Source: Posidonia oceanica (Eukaryota > Streptophyta > Magnoliopsida > Alismatales > Posidoniaceae). From it: a stretch of DNA of 64,000 nucleotides. A model generated the notes under the pieces. The model was not told where the DNA came from, made no database searches, and saw nothing but the letters and a program-made list of their open reading frames with translations. The stretch's first letter is position 1. Every line of letters begins with the position of its first letter. The stretch covers positions 123,847,001 to 123,911,000 of the forward strand of contig JAZBRS010000029.1 in assembly GCA_037176725.1 (NCBI GenBank), in the 5' to 3' direction. Below, piece after piece: positions 22,780-36,109 of the stretch. The position numbers and the translations under genes were made by a program.

Positions 22780-25700
22780 ATGGCAGAAATTTCAAGAGAT
22801 TTAGTTGTTGTACGAAATAGTGATATTAATTGTAATATGGAATTTGAAGACAAACCTTATGTTGGTCAAACTTTTCCTACAATGGATGGATGTTATGCAT
22901 TTTATTCTTCCTATGCTGGTAGAGTTGGATTTGATGTGCATAAGAGTTCGCAAAAGAAATATTTGAATAGTGTTGGTGCTCGCCAAGTCGGTTTGAAAGT
23001 TTATGTGTGCAATAGAGAAGGTAGATATGTTGAAAGATTGAATGGAAAAAGTCCTGTGAAGTTACATCCCGTTGATGAAGTTACTGAGAAATTTTCAAGT
23101 GATGATGATACAAAGGAGCAGCCTTCACTTGTACGTAAGCGAAGAGTTGGATCTATTAGATGTGATTGCAAGGCATCTATTACATTCAAGCTAGACTTTA
23201 AATTGAACAAGTGAGTTGTGATTCAGCTTATAGAGCAAAACAATCATGAATTGGCATCACCAAGCAAGAGACGTTATCTGAAAGTAAATAGGAAGATCTC
23301 ACTTGGAACAAGGAATTTTATTGATATAATGTCTACTGTTGGTTTTACTCCATCTCAATCAGCTCGATTGATTGCTGCTCAATGTGGTAGTCTTGAAAAA
23401 TTAGATTGTATTATTCAAGACATCAATAATTTTAGACGTGATAAGCGAGAAGATATCAAGGAATATGATGTCGATTTATTGTTTGAACATTTTGAGTCAA
23501 TGAAGGCTAAGGATGAAATTTTTTTTATGCATATAAAGTGAACGAAGAGAAGAGATTAACCCACTGTATTTGGGCCGATGGAATATCACAACAAGACTAT
23601 GAATTATTTGGTGATATTGTCACACTTGATACAACTTTTAAAACGAATCAATATTTGATGATTTTTGCAGCTTTCTGTGGTGTTAACTATCATCGGCGCA
23701 CTGTGTTCTTTGCATCTACTTTCATTATAAATGAATCCAAAGAATCATTCATTTGGTTGTTCGATCGATTCAAGTATTGCATGGGTACGTATATTTCAAA
23801 TTTTTTAAGTGTTACTAAGTGTTGTCTTCTTTTTTAATGTAGTCATATATGGTCAACTACGAGATTTAGTTTTACTAACTCTGTCCGTATTACTAAATTT
23901 AGATACATAGTCAAAACCACCAGATTTAGTATAACTATTTTTAACAGTGTTACTAAAATTTGTAATACTGGAAGTACAAAAAGATTCAGTATTACTATAT
24001 TGTGCCATATTATTAAATTTAATTGTAAGGGGAACACCAACTTATTTAGTGTTACTATTTTTCCTATTTTACTAAATTTTATACTAATGGAAGCACGAAC
24101 AGAATTAATTTTACTATTTTATGCAGTATTACTATAGTTAATTCTATTGGTAGCACGAACATGTTTGACGTTACTATTTTTTACCTTTTTAGTACATTTT
24201 GATACACAAGCATAACCACAAGTTTTAGTAATACTATTTTTGTAAGTGTAGTACTCGCTAACAGATTTAGTGTTACTATTATTTCCCTCCTGTACCTTAT
24301 TTAATGTCACTGTTATTTATGTTAGTTATGTACAATAACAGGAAAAAGTCCTCCAGTATTTATAACCGATCAGGATCTTGGAATGAAGGCAGCAATTACA
24401 AAATCATTTCCTAATACTATACATTGATTGTGTTGTTGGCACATCTTATCAAAGTTACCAAATAAAATAGGAGCTTGGCTGAGAAAAAAAACGTTATGCA
24501 AAGATTTCATGACATATTATGGCGTTCACAGACAAAAGAAGTTTTTGAGAATGAGTGGAATGACTGGATTGAAGGTAACAATGTATCTGATAATAAATGG
24601 TTGAAGGATATATATACTATTAGGGACAAGTGGGTTCCAATATATTTTGTTGGGGTTTTTTGCGCTGGTATGAAGACTACTCAAAGGAGTGAAGGTATGA
24701 ATGCTTTTTTAAGAAGTCAAATAACTGAATACAACACACTTTTTGAATTTGTTGTTAGATATGAATCCGCTTTGAAGTCTTAACGTGAGAAGGTGAATTA
24801 TTTAGACCACAAGGACAGGTATTTTCAATATTTTTGGTGTTTTAATTTTAAAATTCATTTTTATACATTATGCATCTATAAGAATGTTATGTTACTAAAT
24901 GTAGGTATTTCAACCAAAAGCTTCTTTATAATCTTGATATAGAGAGGCATGTTTACTCTCTATACAGACTTCAATTTTTCACGTATTCCAGGAAAAGTTG
25001 AAGGAAGGTGTTCTACATGGGGTAAGGAAGGTTATTGATATGACAGAATTAAAAACGGTAATAAATTTTATTTACTTTCGTATGTAAACCCAATGTTTTT
25101 AGTATTTTATTTAAATTTTAATAATGTTTCAATTCTATTTGTTATATTTTAATCCAATGTTATTTTTTATAGGATGAGGAGCGGTATTAGGTTTTCCAAT
25201 ATGACAACATTGATGAAGTTTTCACTGTCAAGACTGGAAGCAATGGCAATAAACCAAGATGTTCTTGTTATTTGATGGAATTCATGGGTATTCCTTGTTA
25301 TCACTTGATAGCATTCTTCAATCATTTTGGTCAAAGTAAATTGCCTAAGGAGATGATAAAAGTTCGATGGATGAAGGGGATTAAAGATGGTATCAAGGTT
25401 AAATTTTCTAAGGATGATGATGTTGAGGCTAAGTCATTGTCATATATTGAGTTATCTCGTGAGGCAAATGATGTTGTAAACGATGCCATAGTTGCAGAAC
25501 CACTATGAGAAATTGCTCTAAGACATTTTCATGAAGCTAGAGAAGAGATGAAATTTGTGATGGAGAAAATGCAACTAAAAACCATGAAAGAAGTTGTTGA
25601 CAATCCAAGTACTCTTCGTACTTTAATCAGTCGTCCTATTGATTAAACTTCACGACCATTGGTTAAAGTTGTTATTCCACCACAAGCAAAGACTAAAGGT

Positions 25701-26022
25701 AGTGGAAGAGGTGGAAGACCCAAGGGTGGTGGAGAAAAAAGATGGAAGTCCGATAGAGAGAAACGTGATTTGAAGCCTAGGTAATGCAAGCAATGTAAGA
25801 AATATAATGTTGGACATGACTCACGTAATTGTCCAGAAAAATCCAAGAACATTGAAGATGACACATATGAACAAGGCTATCAACAAAGGTATATAATTTT
25901 TGTTAATATAATTTTATTGTTGTTTATTGGTGTTTAACAATTGATGTCTAACTCTGTTTTTTTTTGTTTACAGTGAATCAAATGATGACATGGAGGACGA
26001 AATTAATGTGTATAAAGAGTAG
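22780..26022 (+). pseudogene. FAR1-type MULE transposase
   Basis: The start at 22780 follows a 5' UTR splice acceptor. Domains in order: a FAR1 DNA-binding domain (about 22880-23260, from FPTMDGCYAFYSSYAGRVGF); the MULE transposase core (about 23550-23784, with DTTFKTNQYLMIFAAFCGVN); more core after an intron (23785-24341), including MKTTQRSEGMNAFLRSQ; a SWIM zinc finger (25257-25310, CSCYLMEFMGIPCYHL); and a C-terminal zinc knuckle (about 25785-25840, CKQCKKYNVGHDSRNCP). The last exon starts near 25974 and ends at 26022. Damage: TGA at 23212-23214 where Trp is expected, a T-run frameshift near 23522, further frameshifts at about 24420-24475 and 24990, and stops near 25506, 25644 and 25782. 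It is close kin of FHY3/FAR1 transcription factors but clearly a transposon copy. Confidence 0.9.
23830..24335. repeat. TTAGTA/TACTAA word cluster in transposase intron
   Basis: The intron is built of degenerate units of the type TTTAGTATTACTA-(N)-TTACTAAATTT repeated about every 30-60 bases. It resembles the clusters at 26090-26350 and 39950-40400. Confidence 0.6.
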
Positions 26023-26039
26023 CTGAATTATTGAAGTTT

Positions 26040-27000
26040 GTGTTGTATTGATAGTTTTTTCCAACTTCATCACGGAACTATTAATGAAAACATTTTGTAT
26101 AATAAATTTGGTATTATTAAAGTAGAGTTGGTATTACTGTTACATTGTTAATATTACTATTTTATTGTTTGCATTATTAATTCAGTTTTAGATTTTCTAA
26201 ATAAGTTTTGGTTTTACTAAATCATCTTTGTTTTCACTAAATTAATTTTAGTATTACTAATTTAGTTTTCGAATTAAAAAATCAGTGTTTGAATCACTAA
26301 AGCAATGCTAGTAATACTATATCTGTTTTGGTATAAGTAACTCAGTTTTGATATATCTAAACTGTCAATGCATTATGTGCCAATGGAAATATTCCGTATT
26401 TAGTTAACTTATCCAGTGAAAATTTTGATCATAGATCTGGATATCGCCAAATAAAAAGAAAGTGCAATGAGATTGCTTATGAAAAATACTCTAAAAAACT
26501 ATCCAATACTCCATTTGTAGCTATATCAGTAGAAAATTTTCTCTTTTATGCCATAAGATTTTTTAAAATCAGATTCTCCAGAATATCTTAGGGATTTAAA
26601 ATTGAATATTTTAGTAAAACTAATTCAGTTTTAGTTTTAACATTGCTGAAACTATTCAATTATTAGTAACACTAAATTTATATCAAACAAAAACTACATG
26701 TAAATTTTTTTTTAAAATGTACATTACACCTATCCTAAAACATAAGTATCAACACCACAATAGTCATATAGAAGTTAGAAGTGTATCATGTCACTGGAGC
26801 ATCCTGTGCTAAAACAATAACATTGTATTAAAACATTAACCTAAACAATACATTACGCACATCAAATAGATTTTGAAATTATTCCACTACAACTCATATG
26901 CATTCAGTAAGATAGTTTTTGGAATTGTTCCATTCTGTGTCAGTATCATTTACAATAGTTGGGAAGTCAATCCATTATATATAAACTACTAAATAAATTT
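26040..27000. other. Spacer between MULE transposase and protease genes
   Basis: This convergent intergenic stretch carries TTAGTATTACTAA-like words (26090-26350 and 26600-26700) and no open frame of interest. It holds the 3' ends of both genes. Confidence 0.5.
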
Positions 27001-28118
27001 CAATTTCAGATAAGTATAATGATTTCTCCTTCTTCACACCTAGGAACTTCATCAGTCATCTTAAAATGTTCCTCAACTTTTGCTGTACTTAAAATGGAGG
27101 CAGCAATTTGTGCTCTGAACTGAGTGATGTCTGCTTGGGTGAAGTTAAAAGAATTATCCAATGCCAGATACTCTATTGCTTTCATAAGAAACACTCCACA
27201 ATCAACAGATGATTCCATTTGCTGTGGGAAGTCTTTGACCAAGACTTGGTCCCAATCATGCATGTCTGGAACGACTTGTTTCTCCAAAAAATATAATCTA
27301 AGCCAATCACTCTGTTTACATTCAACAGTCATGTAAAGATTTACTAATGAATATATTCAATTAAGATAGATGGTAATACTTAATTAAAGGAATAAATGTA
27401 GTAACACTAAATCTATTGTATTCATCATACTATGTTTTGACTAATTAATTTGATACCAAAATTACATGAAAAGATATCACTTACCCATCTTTCAACTTCA
27501 TAATCAGAGGTGCGCTAATGAAGTGAATTGTAATCGTAAAACTTTCTTTGATCCATATTCACTACCATCAAATGCCAATGAAAGTTGACATGAATTGGCA
27601 TTAGGATTTTTCTACAGTACTTTATATTTTTTACAACATCTATCAACATTCCTTCCAATTTCTTCAAATTTGTTTCATTCTTTTTCTCATCATCTAAAAC
27701 AAATCTTGATATGTATTGCTGTAAAAAAAAGTTGTTTATATTTAGTCCTAATAGTAACACTAGTTCATTCATGTCATAATATCAGTGTTTGGATTTTACT
27801 TACAGAGGCAACATCATCCATAAAATATACTCCTACACCTCCAGAAAGATGGTATAAAATTTTCACAATTACAATGTAGACTTCAATAATCTGTGTAATA
27901 ATGCAAATGAAGTTAGTGTCTACATTCAAATATTTAAATTAATTTTTAACGTACCGATTCGTGGACGCTCTTATCATACAGAAGACCTCTGATCTGTTCT
28001 CCAGAACACATCTTTCCGTTGATTGTGTATCTATTTTTTGACCTACAAATCAATAATTGGTTACTAATATCTGTTTTTATTGGTTAGTGTTACTAAAAAT
28101 AAAATTATTCTGAACACT

Positions 28119-28123
28119 AACAT
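28119..28123. other. Gypsy-1 target site duplication, left
   Basis: AACAT, identical to 39234-39238. Confidence 0.93.
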
Positions 28124-31100
28124 TGTAACGACCCACGTCGCTACCAACAAAACCAAAAGCTCAACAAATTTAAAACTTAATCAAATACAATATTTTACAA
28201 CAAACCATTGGGCTAACAACAAACATCAATGCCAAGAACCTGCAGTGAACAACTACGTGACTCCCACTATATGCACTAGAACTACAAACCAGCTAACCAT
28301 CTGCACCTGCAACTGAAAACCACACAAAGCACACGTGAGTGACCCAGAAATCGTCACCCAGCACACACCTCGCAAAAAGCACGCGAGAAACCGGCATAAA
28401 ACCTCAAATACGGCACAACCGGTAAAACCCTAAAAATCTGGGTCCACAAGAAGCAATATAATTAAATAAAACACCATTCCCAAAACCAACATGCTAAAAT
28501 CGAGAAAAGCAGGTGTTTATAAAATATATATCATAAACCACGGTCCACCGGCCTAAAAACTCAGAACCGCTCAAAACCATCCAACCCCTCAGGCTGGGAA
28601 AACACTCAACCCACCGGCCAAAACAAGGTGGAAATACCTCGTAAAACTAAATCTCAATCAATATAGCGGTCCACTGGCCCAAAGCTCAAAACCAAAGCCA
28701 CACGCTAGAACTAGGCGGAAAACATCTGATCTAATACGGTCCAAAATTCAAATCACAATATCACGCCATACACAGGCGGAAAGCAACTGGCGCAATATGG
28801 CCCAAACAAACAGCAAAACTCACAAAGTCCAAACTCAAGGCCTCATACGGCCAGCAACAACCAAAATATAGCCCCGCGGGCACAAAACCAAAACTGATCG
28901 TATTGCCTGGCGCCAAGCAACCGATCTGGCCTCAAGCAGTAGTTAGGGACTCACCCCTGCAGCTCACTGCACTGCCACGGACACCCGTCCTGTGGAGGAG
29001 CGTGTCCGTCTCGGCATCTCGTCACTAGAGATGCCTCAAAAGCGATCCCCACCTGGGAAAGCTACTCACCCTAACTGGACGAGTAGTCCTCACTCAGGAT
29101 AAACCACAGGGCACGCCTAATATACAGGGATCTCAAGTCAGTGCTCCGAACCACTAGAGGCTCCAACCCCTAGGCTCAGCTAGCACCAGTGTTCCGAACC
29201 ACTAGAGGCTCCAACCCTTAGGCTCAGCCAGCACCCAAAACTAGGCGAGTCCTAGTGTCCATAACAATTAGGGTATCACGCCCAGCTACGCAGGAGTATC
29301 ATATCTCCCGAGTTTGCTGCTACGATACCACTAGGTACGGCCGACACTCCGACCCCCAAACCTCAACCTAGGTGAAGTGTGCGACACAGCAGGAATGTCG
29401 TCGCATCCCCGGGTCTAGCCAACACGACTCCCAGGTTTTCGACCACGGAAAACCTCGGCAAAATCATTTGCAAATCATTCATATTTTTCCTCAGAAATCT
29501 CTTTGAAAACATTTATCAAATATCATAGGCTAAAGCACAAAAAGCCCCAAAACCAACCGAAGAAACCACATTGGAAAACATTTTCTTGAGAGAATCCTCA
29601 ACCTTTGATTCGGCACACCGAAATTCACTACAGTGCTGGATCAAGGCAGAGGCTCACAAATCTGCACTGAAACGGCACTCCGTTTTGGACCGACACTCCG
29701 TTTTGCTACAGAAAACGGGGCTCCGTCCAAAAATGGTGCTCCGTATCAGGAGAAAACGGGGCTCCGTTCCAGAAATGGTGCTCCGGACCAGGAGAAAATG
29801 GAGCTCCATTCAAACAACGGTGCTTCGGGACAGGGGAAAACGGTGCTCCGTTCCAGAAACGGTGCTCTGTTCCAGACCATTTTAGAAAACTTAAAGAACC
29901 AACTTAAAACCCCAAACGTCCGAATCAAACTCTAAAACTAGCGTGCCATACACTAGAATCTCCGGAATTAAACAAGGAATGCAACCATATACTCAATATG
30001 ACATTCCTAGGCACGCAACACAAGAAAACACCGGAAAACCAACATTCAAGCCATTTTCTATTAAAATCCCAAAACACTATCAAATTCACGCCAAATCAAG
30101 CGTGCAACGCATGGGAGCGAGCACATCCGCTCAAGCGACCCAAACACATCACAATCACCTCCATCCGAGGCCCAAAACACCGGAATTCACTGGAAAACCA
30201 CAATAATAGCATTTAAGTCATCCAGGCCATAAATTCGGCCAAAAATCACAGAAAATCTTTAAAAATTACCAAATCACTTTCATGACATTCTATATATGCC
30301 AAGGAACACATGCATATCAATTTCAAGACATTCTTGAGCCCACAGCTCAAGAAGCCACCAAAAATCCACATTCAAGCTATAAAGCAACTCAAGCCATATA
30401 AATTCGACTAAATGCATATAAATCTCTAAAAATTGCCAAACTCAAATATAACATACAAAACATGGTAAGGGACACATGCAAAGTAATATTTAAATACTTA
30501 AGCTCCTAGGGTGAGGCGTGTACCTTGGGACAGAGGGACAATCCCCGTCCTCCGGCGATCCACACGCACACCGAGCTCCACGCGCCGCTCTCGTGCTCGC
30601 CGCTCCACCGGGACGACGACTGGAGCTTGCCGCACAACCGCCAGCCGCCACCGCACGCCGGCCACCACCGACTGCCACCAACAGCCGCCAACGGAGGAGG
30701 AAGAAGAAGAGGAGGAAGAGGAGGGGAAAAGGGAGAGAGAGGAGGGAGGAGGAGACGGATGGGGAGAGGGGAGGAGGGGGAAGGAGGAGGATGGCCCGGC
30801 CGGCTAGGGCACGGGCGCGTGCGAGAGGGAGGAGGTGCGGGCACGAGTCGGGAGGGGGAGAGGAGATGGTGCGCGCGTGAGGGGGGAAGGGAGAGACACG
30901 TGTGGGGGAGGAGGGGGAAGGGAAAGAAGGGGAGGCACGTGAGGGGGAGAGGGTGGGAAGGAGAGAGAGAGAGAGAGGGAGAGAGAGAGAGAGAAAGGAA
31001 GGGAAAGAGAGGGAGAGAAAGAGAGAGAGAAAACCAGGGACTAGACCACAATCTGTCCCATCAACCACCACAAGTGGGAGTCCACCACAACAATACAGGT

Positions 31101-31234
31101 GGAGACCCACACAAACCACAGATGGGGCCCACAACAACTCAAGTGAGGCCTGCAAGGCCAATAACACCCGACCAAAGCCAAGGAATTCATTAAACAAGCA
31201 TAATTACAAGAGAAATGAATTCCCGGGTGTTACA
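28124..31234 (-). repeat. Gypsy-1 3' LTR
   Basis: This is the 3' LTR in element orientation (U3 at the right). Contents by position: a possible minus-strand TATA region (about 28510-28530), a palindrome array AACGGNNCTCCGTT (29671-29880), and a GA-rich purine tract (about 30690-31035; pyrimidine-rich on the sense strand). The purine tract makes long low-complexity open frames that are not genes. The array shares the word AACGGCACTCCGTT (29671-29684) with the Copia LTR at 13701 (one base differs). Confidence 0.93.
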
Positions 31235-34200
31235 TCATAAACACCTAAAATGGATTGCGGGTACCGAGCAAGGATGCCATCCTCGCGCTCCCAAGTGGCA
31301 TCTTCTGCTCCATGATGCTGTCATCTTACAAGAACCAGTAGAATCACCTTATTTCGCAATACTTGTTCTCTACGATCAACAATCTGGACAGCCTCCTCAA
31401 TAAAGGAGAGATCTTCCTAGAGCACCTCTGGCTGAACAGGGATCACCTGTGAAACATCAGCTAGACACTTTCTCAGCATGGAAATGTGGAACACGCTGTG
31501 CACTGCCAACAACTCTGGTGGTAGGGCCAATCTATAGGCAACTTCACCAACCCTCTGCGTGATCTGGTATGGGCCAATATAGCAGGGACACAACTTCCCA
31601 TGCTTGCCAAAGCTCTTCACGCCTTTGGTCGGTGAAACCTTCAAGAACACAAAGTCTCCCACCAGAAACTCCAACGTTCTCCGCCTCTGGGCAGCATAAC
31701 TCTTTTGTCAACTTTGTGCAGTCAGAAGCCTTCTGCGGATCAAGTCCACCTTGTCCACATACTGCTGCACCAACTCCGGACCAAGAAGCTGTCGCTCACC
31801 TACCTCGCTCCAGCAAACCGAGGACCTGCAGGGCCTACCATACAGAGCCTTGTATGGTACCATCCCAATGCTGGAGTAGTAGCTATTGTTGTAAGCAAAC
31901 TCAACTAATGGCAGGTGATCCTCCCAACTTCCTTCCAAATTTAGGGCACAAGCTCTCAACATATCTTCCAGAGTCTAGATAGTCCTCTTTGTCTGACCAT
32001 TCGATTGAGGGTGGAAAGTTGTACTGAAATTAAGTACCGTGCCGAAAGCTTCCTGCAGAGTCCTCCAGAACCTTGAGGTAAACCGCGTGTCTCTATCAGA
32101 CACAATGGATACAGGAACACCATGCAGCTGAACGATCTCCAATATGTACAGTTCTGCCAACCACCATAAAGGAAGATTCACCCAGATAGCAAGAAAATGA
32201 GTTGACTTGGTTAGCCGATCAACGATCAACCACACGGTGTCGTTCTTCCTTAGAGAACGCGACAACCCAGTCACAAAATCCATAGAGATGTATTCCCATT
32301 TCCATTCCGGTATACTCAACGGCTGAAGAGTTCCTCCAGGTCTCTGATGCTCTGCCTTGACTTGTTGGTAGGTCACATACCTTGCCACATAGTCAGCAAC
32401 TTCTCTCTTCATGCCAGGTCAACAAAAATTCTGCTATAGATCCTGATACATCTTCGTGGATCCTGGGTGGACGGTGTACTTGGATCAATGAGCTTCATCC
32501 AGTAACCTCCGGCTGGCCTCCTCGTACTGGGGCACAAACAAGTGCTGATCAAACCTCAGCTCCCCATGCACGCCAAGAGAAAAGTCTGGCGCTTCCCCAG
32601 CGCGCAACTTCTCAACTATCGCTTGAAAGAAAGGGTCTGTCTGCTGACAAGCAATAATGAACTCCACTAGCTTGGGACGAACAGACAGGCTCGCCACATA
32701 GGCACCGCCTGCTCCCCGATGTAGTCTCTTGAGTCCACAGTCAGCCAGATCCTCCAGCATGGTCCACTCCTTGACCATCAGGCACGCCACGATGTGTGTA
32801 CGCCAACTCAGAGCATCGGCGACCCCGTTGGCCTTCCTAGGGTGGTAGGACAAACTGAAATCATAGTCCTTGAGATACTCCATCCACCTCCGCTGCCGCA
32901 TGTTGAGGTCCTTCTAAGTAAATATATACTTCAGACTCTTGTAATCCGTGTAGACCTCAAACTGCTTCCCATACAGGTAGTGTCGCCAAAGCTTCAGTGC
33001 GAACACCATAGTAGCCATCTCAAGATAATGGTTAGGGTAGTTCTTCTCATGGTCCTTCAGTTGACGGGAGGCATAAGCCACAACACTGCCATGCTGCATC
33101 AGAACACTACCCAACCCAACACCACTGGCATCACTATAAACAGTGAAGTCACCACCACCAGAAGGCAAGGTCAGAACAGGAACAGAAGTCAGACGAGCCT
33201 TCAACTCAATGAAACTCGCATCACAATTTTGGTCCCAAATAAACGGAACCCCTTACTTGGTGAGAGCTGTCAGGGATGAAGCAATGGAAGAGAAATCTCT
33301 GATAAACCTTCTGTAGTAACCTACCAATCCTAGGAAACATCTGATCTCAGACATAGTCCTGGGTCTCTGCCAATTGCTAACTGCTTCAACCTTGGCAGGA
33401 TCAACTTTTACGCCGTCTCCAGAGATAAGGTGGCCAAGGAATATAACCTCCCTCAACCAGAACTCACACTTGGAGAACTTGGCGTACAGCTGGTGCTGTC
33501 TTAGAACATCCAGCACTACCCTCAGATGTTGGGCATGAGCTGCCTCATCTGAGGAGTAGATCAAGATGTCGTCTACAAAGACCACCACAAACTGGTCCAA
33601 GAAAGGCCTGAAGATCCGGTTCATCAATTCCATGAATGCGGCAGGGGCGTTGGTCAAGCCGAAAGGCATAACTGCAAACTCAAAATGGCCATACCGCGTC
33701 CGGAAAGCAGTCTTCTGAATGTCTGAATCATGGATCCTCAACTGGTGATATCTTGATCTCAGATCAATCTTCGAAAAGACGGAGGCAGACTGCAATTGGT
33801 CAAACAGGTCTTCCACATGGAACAAGGGATACTTGTTTTTCACTGTAAGCTGATTCAACATCAAATAGTCTACACACAATCGGAGTGAACCATCCTTCTT
33901 ACAAACAAACAAGACAGGCGCTCCCCATGGAGACACACTCGGCCTGATGAACCCCTTGTCTAGCAACTCCTGCAGCTGGGCCTTGAGCTTCCGCAACTCA
34001 GCTGGCGCCATTTGATAAGGATTCTTCACAATAGCACAATTGCTCGGAGTCAGCTCAATAAAGAACTCCACTTCCCTGTGAGGTGGCATGCTAGGCAAAT
34101 CATCAGGAAAAACGTCGGGATATTCACACACAATAGATATGTTGTGAACACCTGACTTCGGAGAAGGGGAGGTAACCACACTAGCAAGGTACCCTACACA

Positions 34201-34740
34201 AACCTGAGCCAAAGACTTGTAAGCCTTCACAGCAGAAATCACAAGCTTAGGCTCACCCTAGCGCACACCTTGCACAAAGAAGGAACCAGCCTCAACAGCT
34301 CCAAAGAAATTCCTCCTACGAGCACAGTCGATCAAAGCAGAATATTGGCTCAGCTAGTCCATGGCCAAGATAACATCATACTCATTCATAATCATGAGAA
34401 TGAGAGTGGCATCGAACTCTCGGCCATTCAGCTCCAGATCGACAGAAGGTAGATATCTTTACGCCAAACTGTGCTCACCCAGCAGCGTTACCACCTCCAG
34501 GTGGAAAGCTAACTTGGCTGGTACATCATCCAGCTTCGCCGCAAAAGATTCGGAGACAAAAGAGAATGTGCTCCCTGAGTCAAACAGAACTTTTGCCATT
34601 CGGCCCGCCACAAGATAAGAACCTAAGGCGAAAGTACAACAAACAGCATCCCCAATTAAACAACAAGGTTCATATTACAGGGGGAAAGAAACAACAACAA
34701 CAACCACAACAACAACAACATATAATGGGTCACACCACCC
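31235..34740 (-). pseudogene. Gypsy-1 pol: protease, RT, RNase H, integrase, chromodomain-like tail
   Basis: On the minus strand: protease motif FDSGSTFSFV (about 34565-34595); RT (33253-34242) with [12 protein letters not shown] and intact FVDDILIYS; RNase H (about 32914-33204, [16 protein letters not shown], then [11 protein letters not shown]); integrase (about 31710-32560); and the C-terminal HISMLRKCLADVSQ and ATWEREDGILARYP parts typical of chromoviruses. The long frame is interrupted by TAG/TGA, several at sites expected to be Gln or Trp (for example near 33250, 32910 and 31975). The integrase is also altered: a zinc-ligand Cys reads Tyr (YVTYQQV), and the third catalytic acidic residue reads Lys (GQTKRTI, codon 31986-31988). 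This copy cannot integrate on its own. Confidence 0.92.
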
Positions 34741-34748
34741 AAGGAAAA

Positions 34749-35935
34749 CTACAGGGACTTACCCTCTACAACATTACCAGAGGGCCCACAGTCGGGAGCT
34801 GAAGTAGTATACACACGCTCCTGGGTCGACTGCTGTGGCACATTCCCCGCTCGCTTGGAAGGAAACGGACACATCCTCTGCACATGTTCCGGTCTTCCAC
34901 AGTTGTAGCACACCACTCCGCTCCGATTCGTCACCTGCTGTGCTCGAAGACAGTGCGCTGCAAAGTGACCCGTCTGGCCACACTGGAAACACAGGGCGCT
35001 ACCCTGTTCACTCGAAGCAGCCTGACTCGTATCGGTGCAACTAACTCCTGCAAAGCTGTGCCGGACGCTGGAGGCAGGGCCAACACCACCATCTCGAGCA
35101 AAACTACGCCGGGCACCAGAACCATCGCCAGATCTGTCCTTCTTTCTCTTCCCTGGGCTACTCATGCCACTGGAACTCGGTGGACTAGAGACAGAAAATT
35201 GGGAAGTGAAGGGCAACTTGGCCTTCCCCTTGGAGTGACCACTCACATACTGGTTATACTCCTCTTCAAAGCGGAAAGCCATTTGGACCACCTCAGCTAC
35301 CGTCGCACATCGGTAGCCCATCACCTTCACCATTAAGCTGGGTTGAAGGCCTTTCAGAAATCTCTCTGCCCGCCTTTCCTCAGAATCAAAGGCCTGGGCG
35401 AACCTCTCCAACTGGGCAAAAGAGGCTTCATATTCAGCCATAGACATCCTGCCCTGTTGCAGACTCCGGAACTTTCGATCGAATCGGCTCCTCACATGGC
35501 TCGGGAAGTATTCTCATGGAATGCAATCTCGAAGTCCTTCCACTTGATATTAACCGTTATAGAATCCGGCAACTTCAGCCGCCTGGTGGCTCTCCACCAC
35601 TCATCGGCATCGCCGTCGAGCTGAAAGGCAGCCAACCGCACCCAGTGCTCCGCTGGGCACGCCAAACTATTTAAAAATTTCTCAATCCTTCGCAGCCATG
35701 CCTCGCTCTCCTCAGGAGTACCAGTACCCTTGAACGTCGGCGGGTGGAGTTTGCTCAATTGGCGCAGCCATGGATCTCCTTCAGACTCTTTACCAAAGCC
35801 ACTCTTGCCAAAAGCCTGAGAGATCCCGCGTATCTAGCCTCGCAACTCCGTCCGCACGCCCTGCCAACCACTCTCCTCTCGAGAGCTAGGTTCCTCAGTA
35901 GGGGCCTTATCCTTTTGGCGACCACGGCGAGACAT
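34749..35935 (-). pseudogene. Gypsy-1 gag
   Basis: The start at 35935 opens MSRRGRQKDKAPTEEPSSRE; a stop and a frameshift (35834 and about 35760) break the N-terminus. The retrotrans_gag domain (35492-35758, DADEWWRATRRL, then 35200-35495, RFDRKFRSLQQGRMSMAEYE) is followed by two CCHC zinc knuckles, CFQCGQTGHFAAHC and CYNCGRPEHVQRMC (34840-35000). Both knuckles are complete. It ends at 34749, just before the protease. Confidence 0.9.
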
Positions 35936-36093
35936 GCTGAACCGGGAGAAAAGCAACAAAACTTGCACTACAGCCAATAAGACAAGCAACAATATATGCC
36001 AAAACAACAGGTGCAGACTCAATCATGATATGCAATTTCCTATGGAGTCACTAGACTGACCACTCCTAGGCTAGTGCAATCTAGAGAACCTGG

Positions 36094-36105
36094 GCTCTGA
36101 TACCA
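36094..36105 (-). other. Gypsy-1 primer binding site (tRNA-iMet)
   Basis: On the minus strand this reads TGGTATCAGAGC, four bases inside the 5' LTR end, and is complementary to the 3' end of initiator tRNA-Met. It proves the transcription direction. Confidence 0.93.
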
Positions 36106-36109
36106 ACTC

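Noticed and set aside
30490..31197. 235-residue minus-strand and 222-residue plus-strand open frames
   Set aside because: They are low-complexity translations of the GA-rich tract in the Gypsy-1 LTR; the same frames recur in the other LTR (38487-39196).
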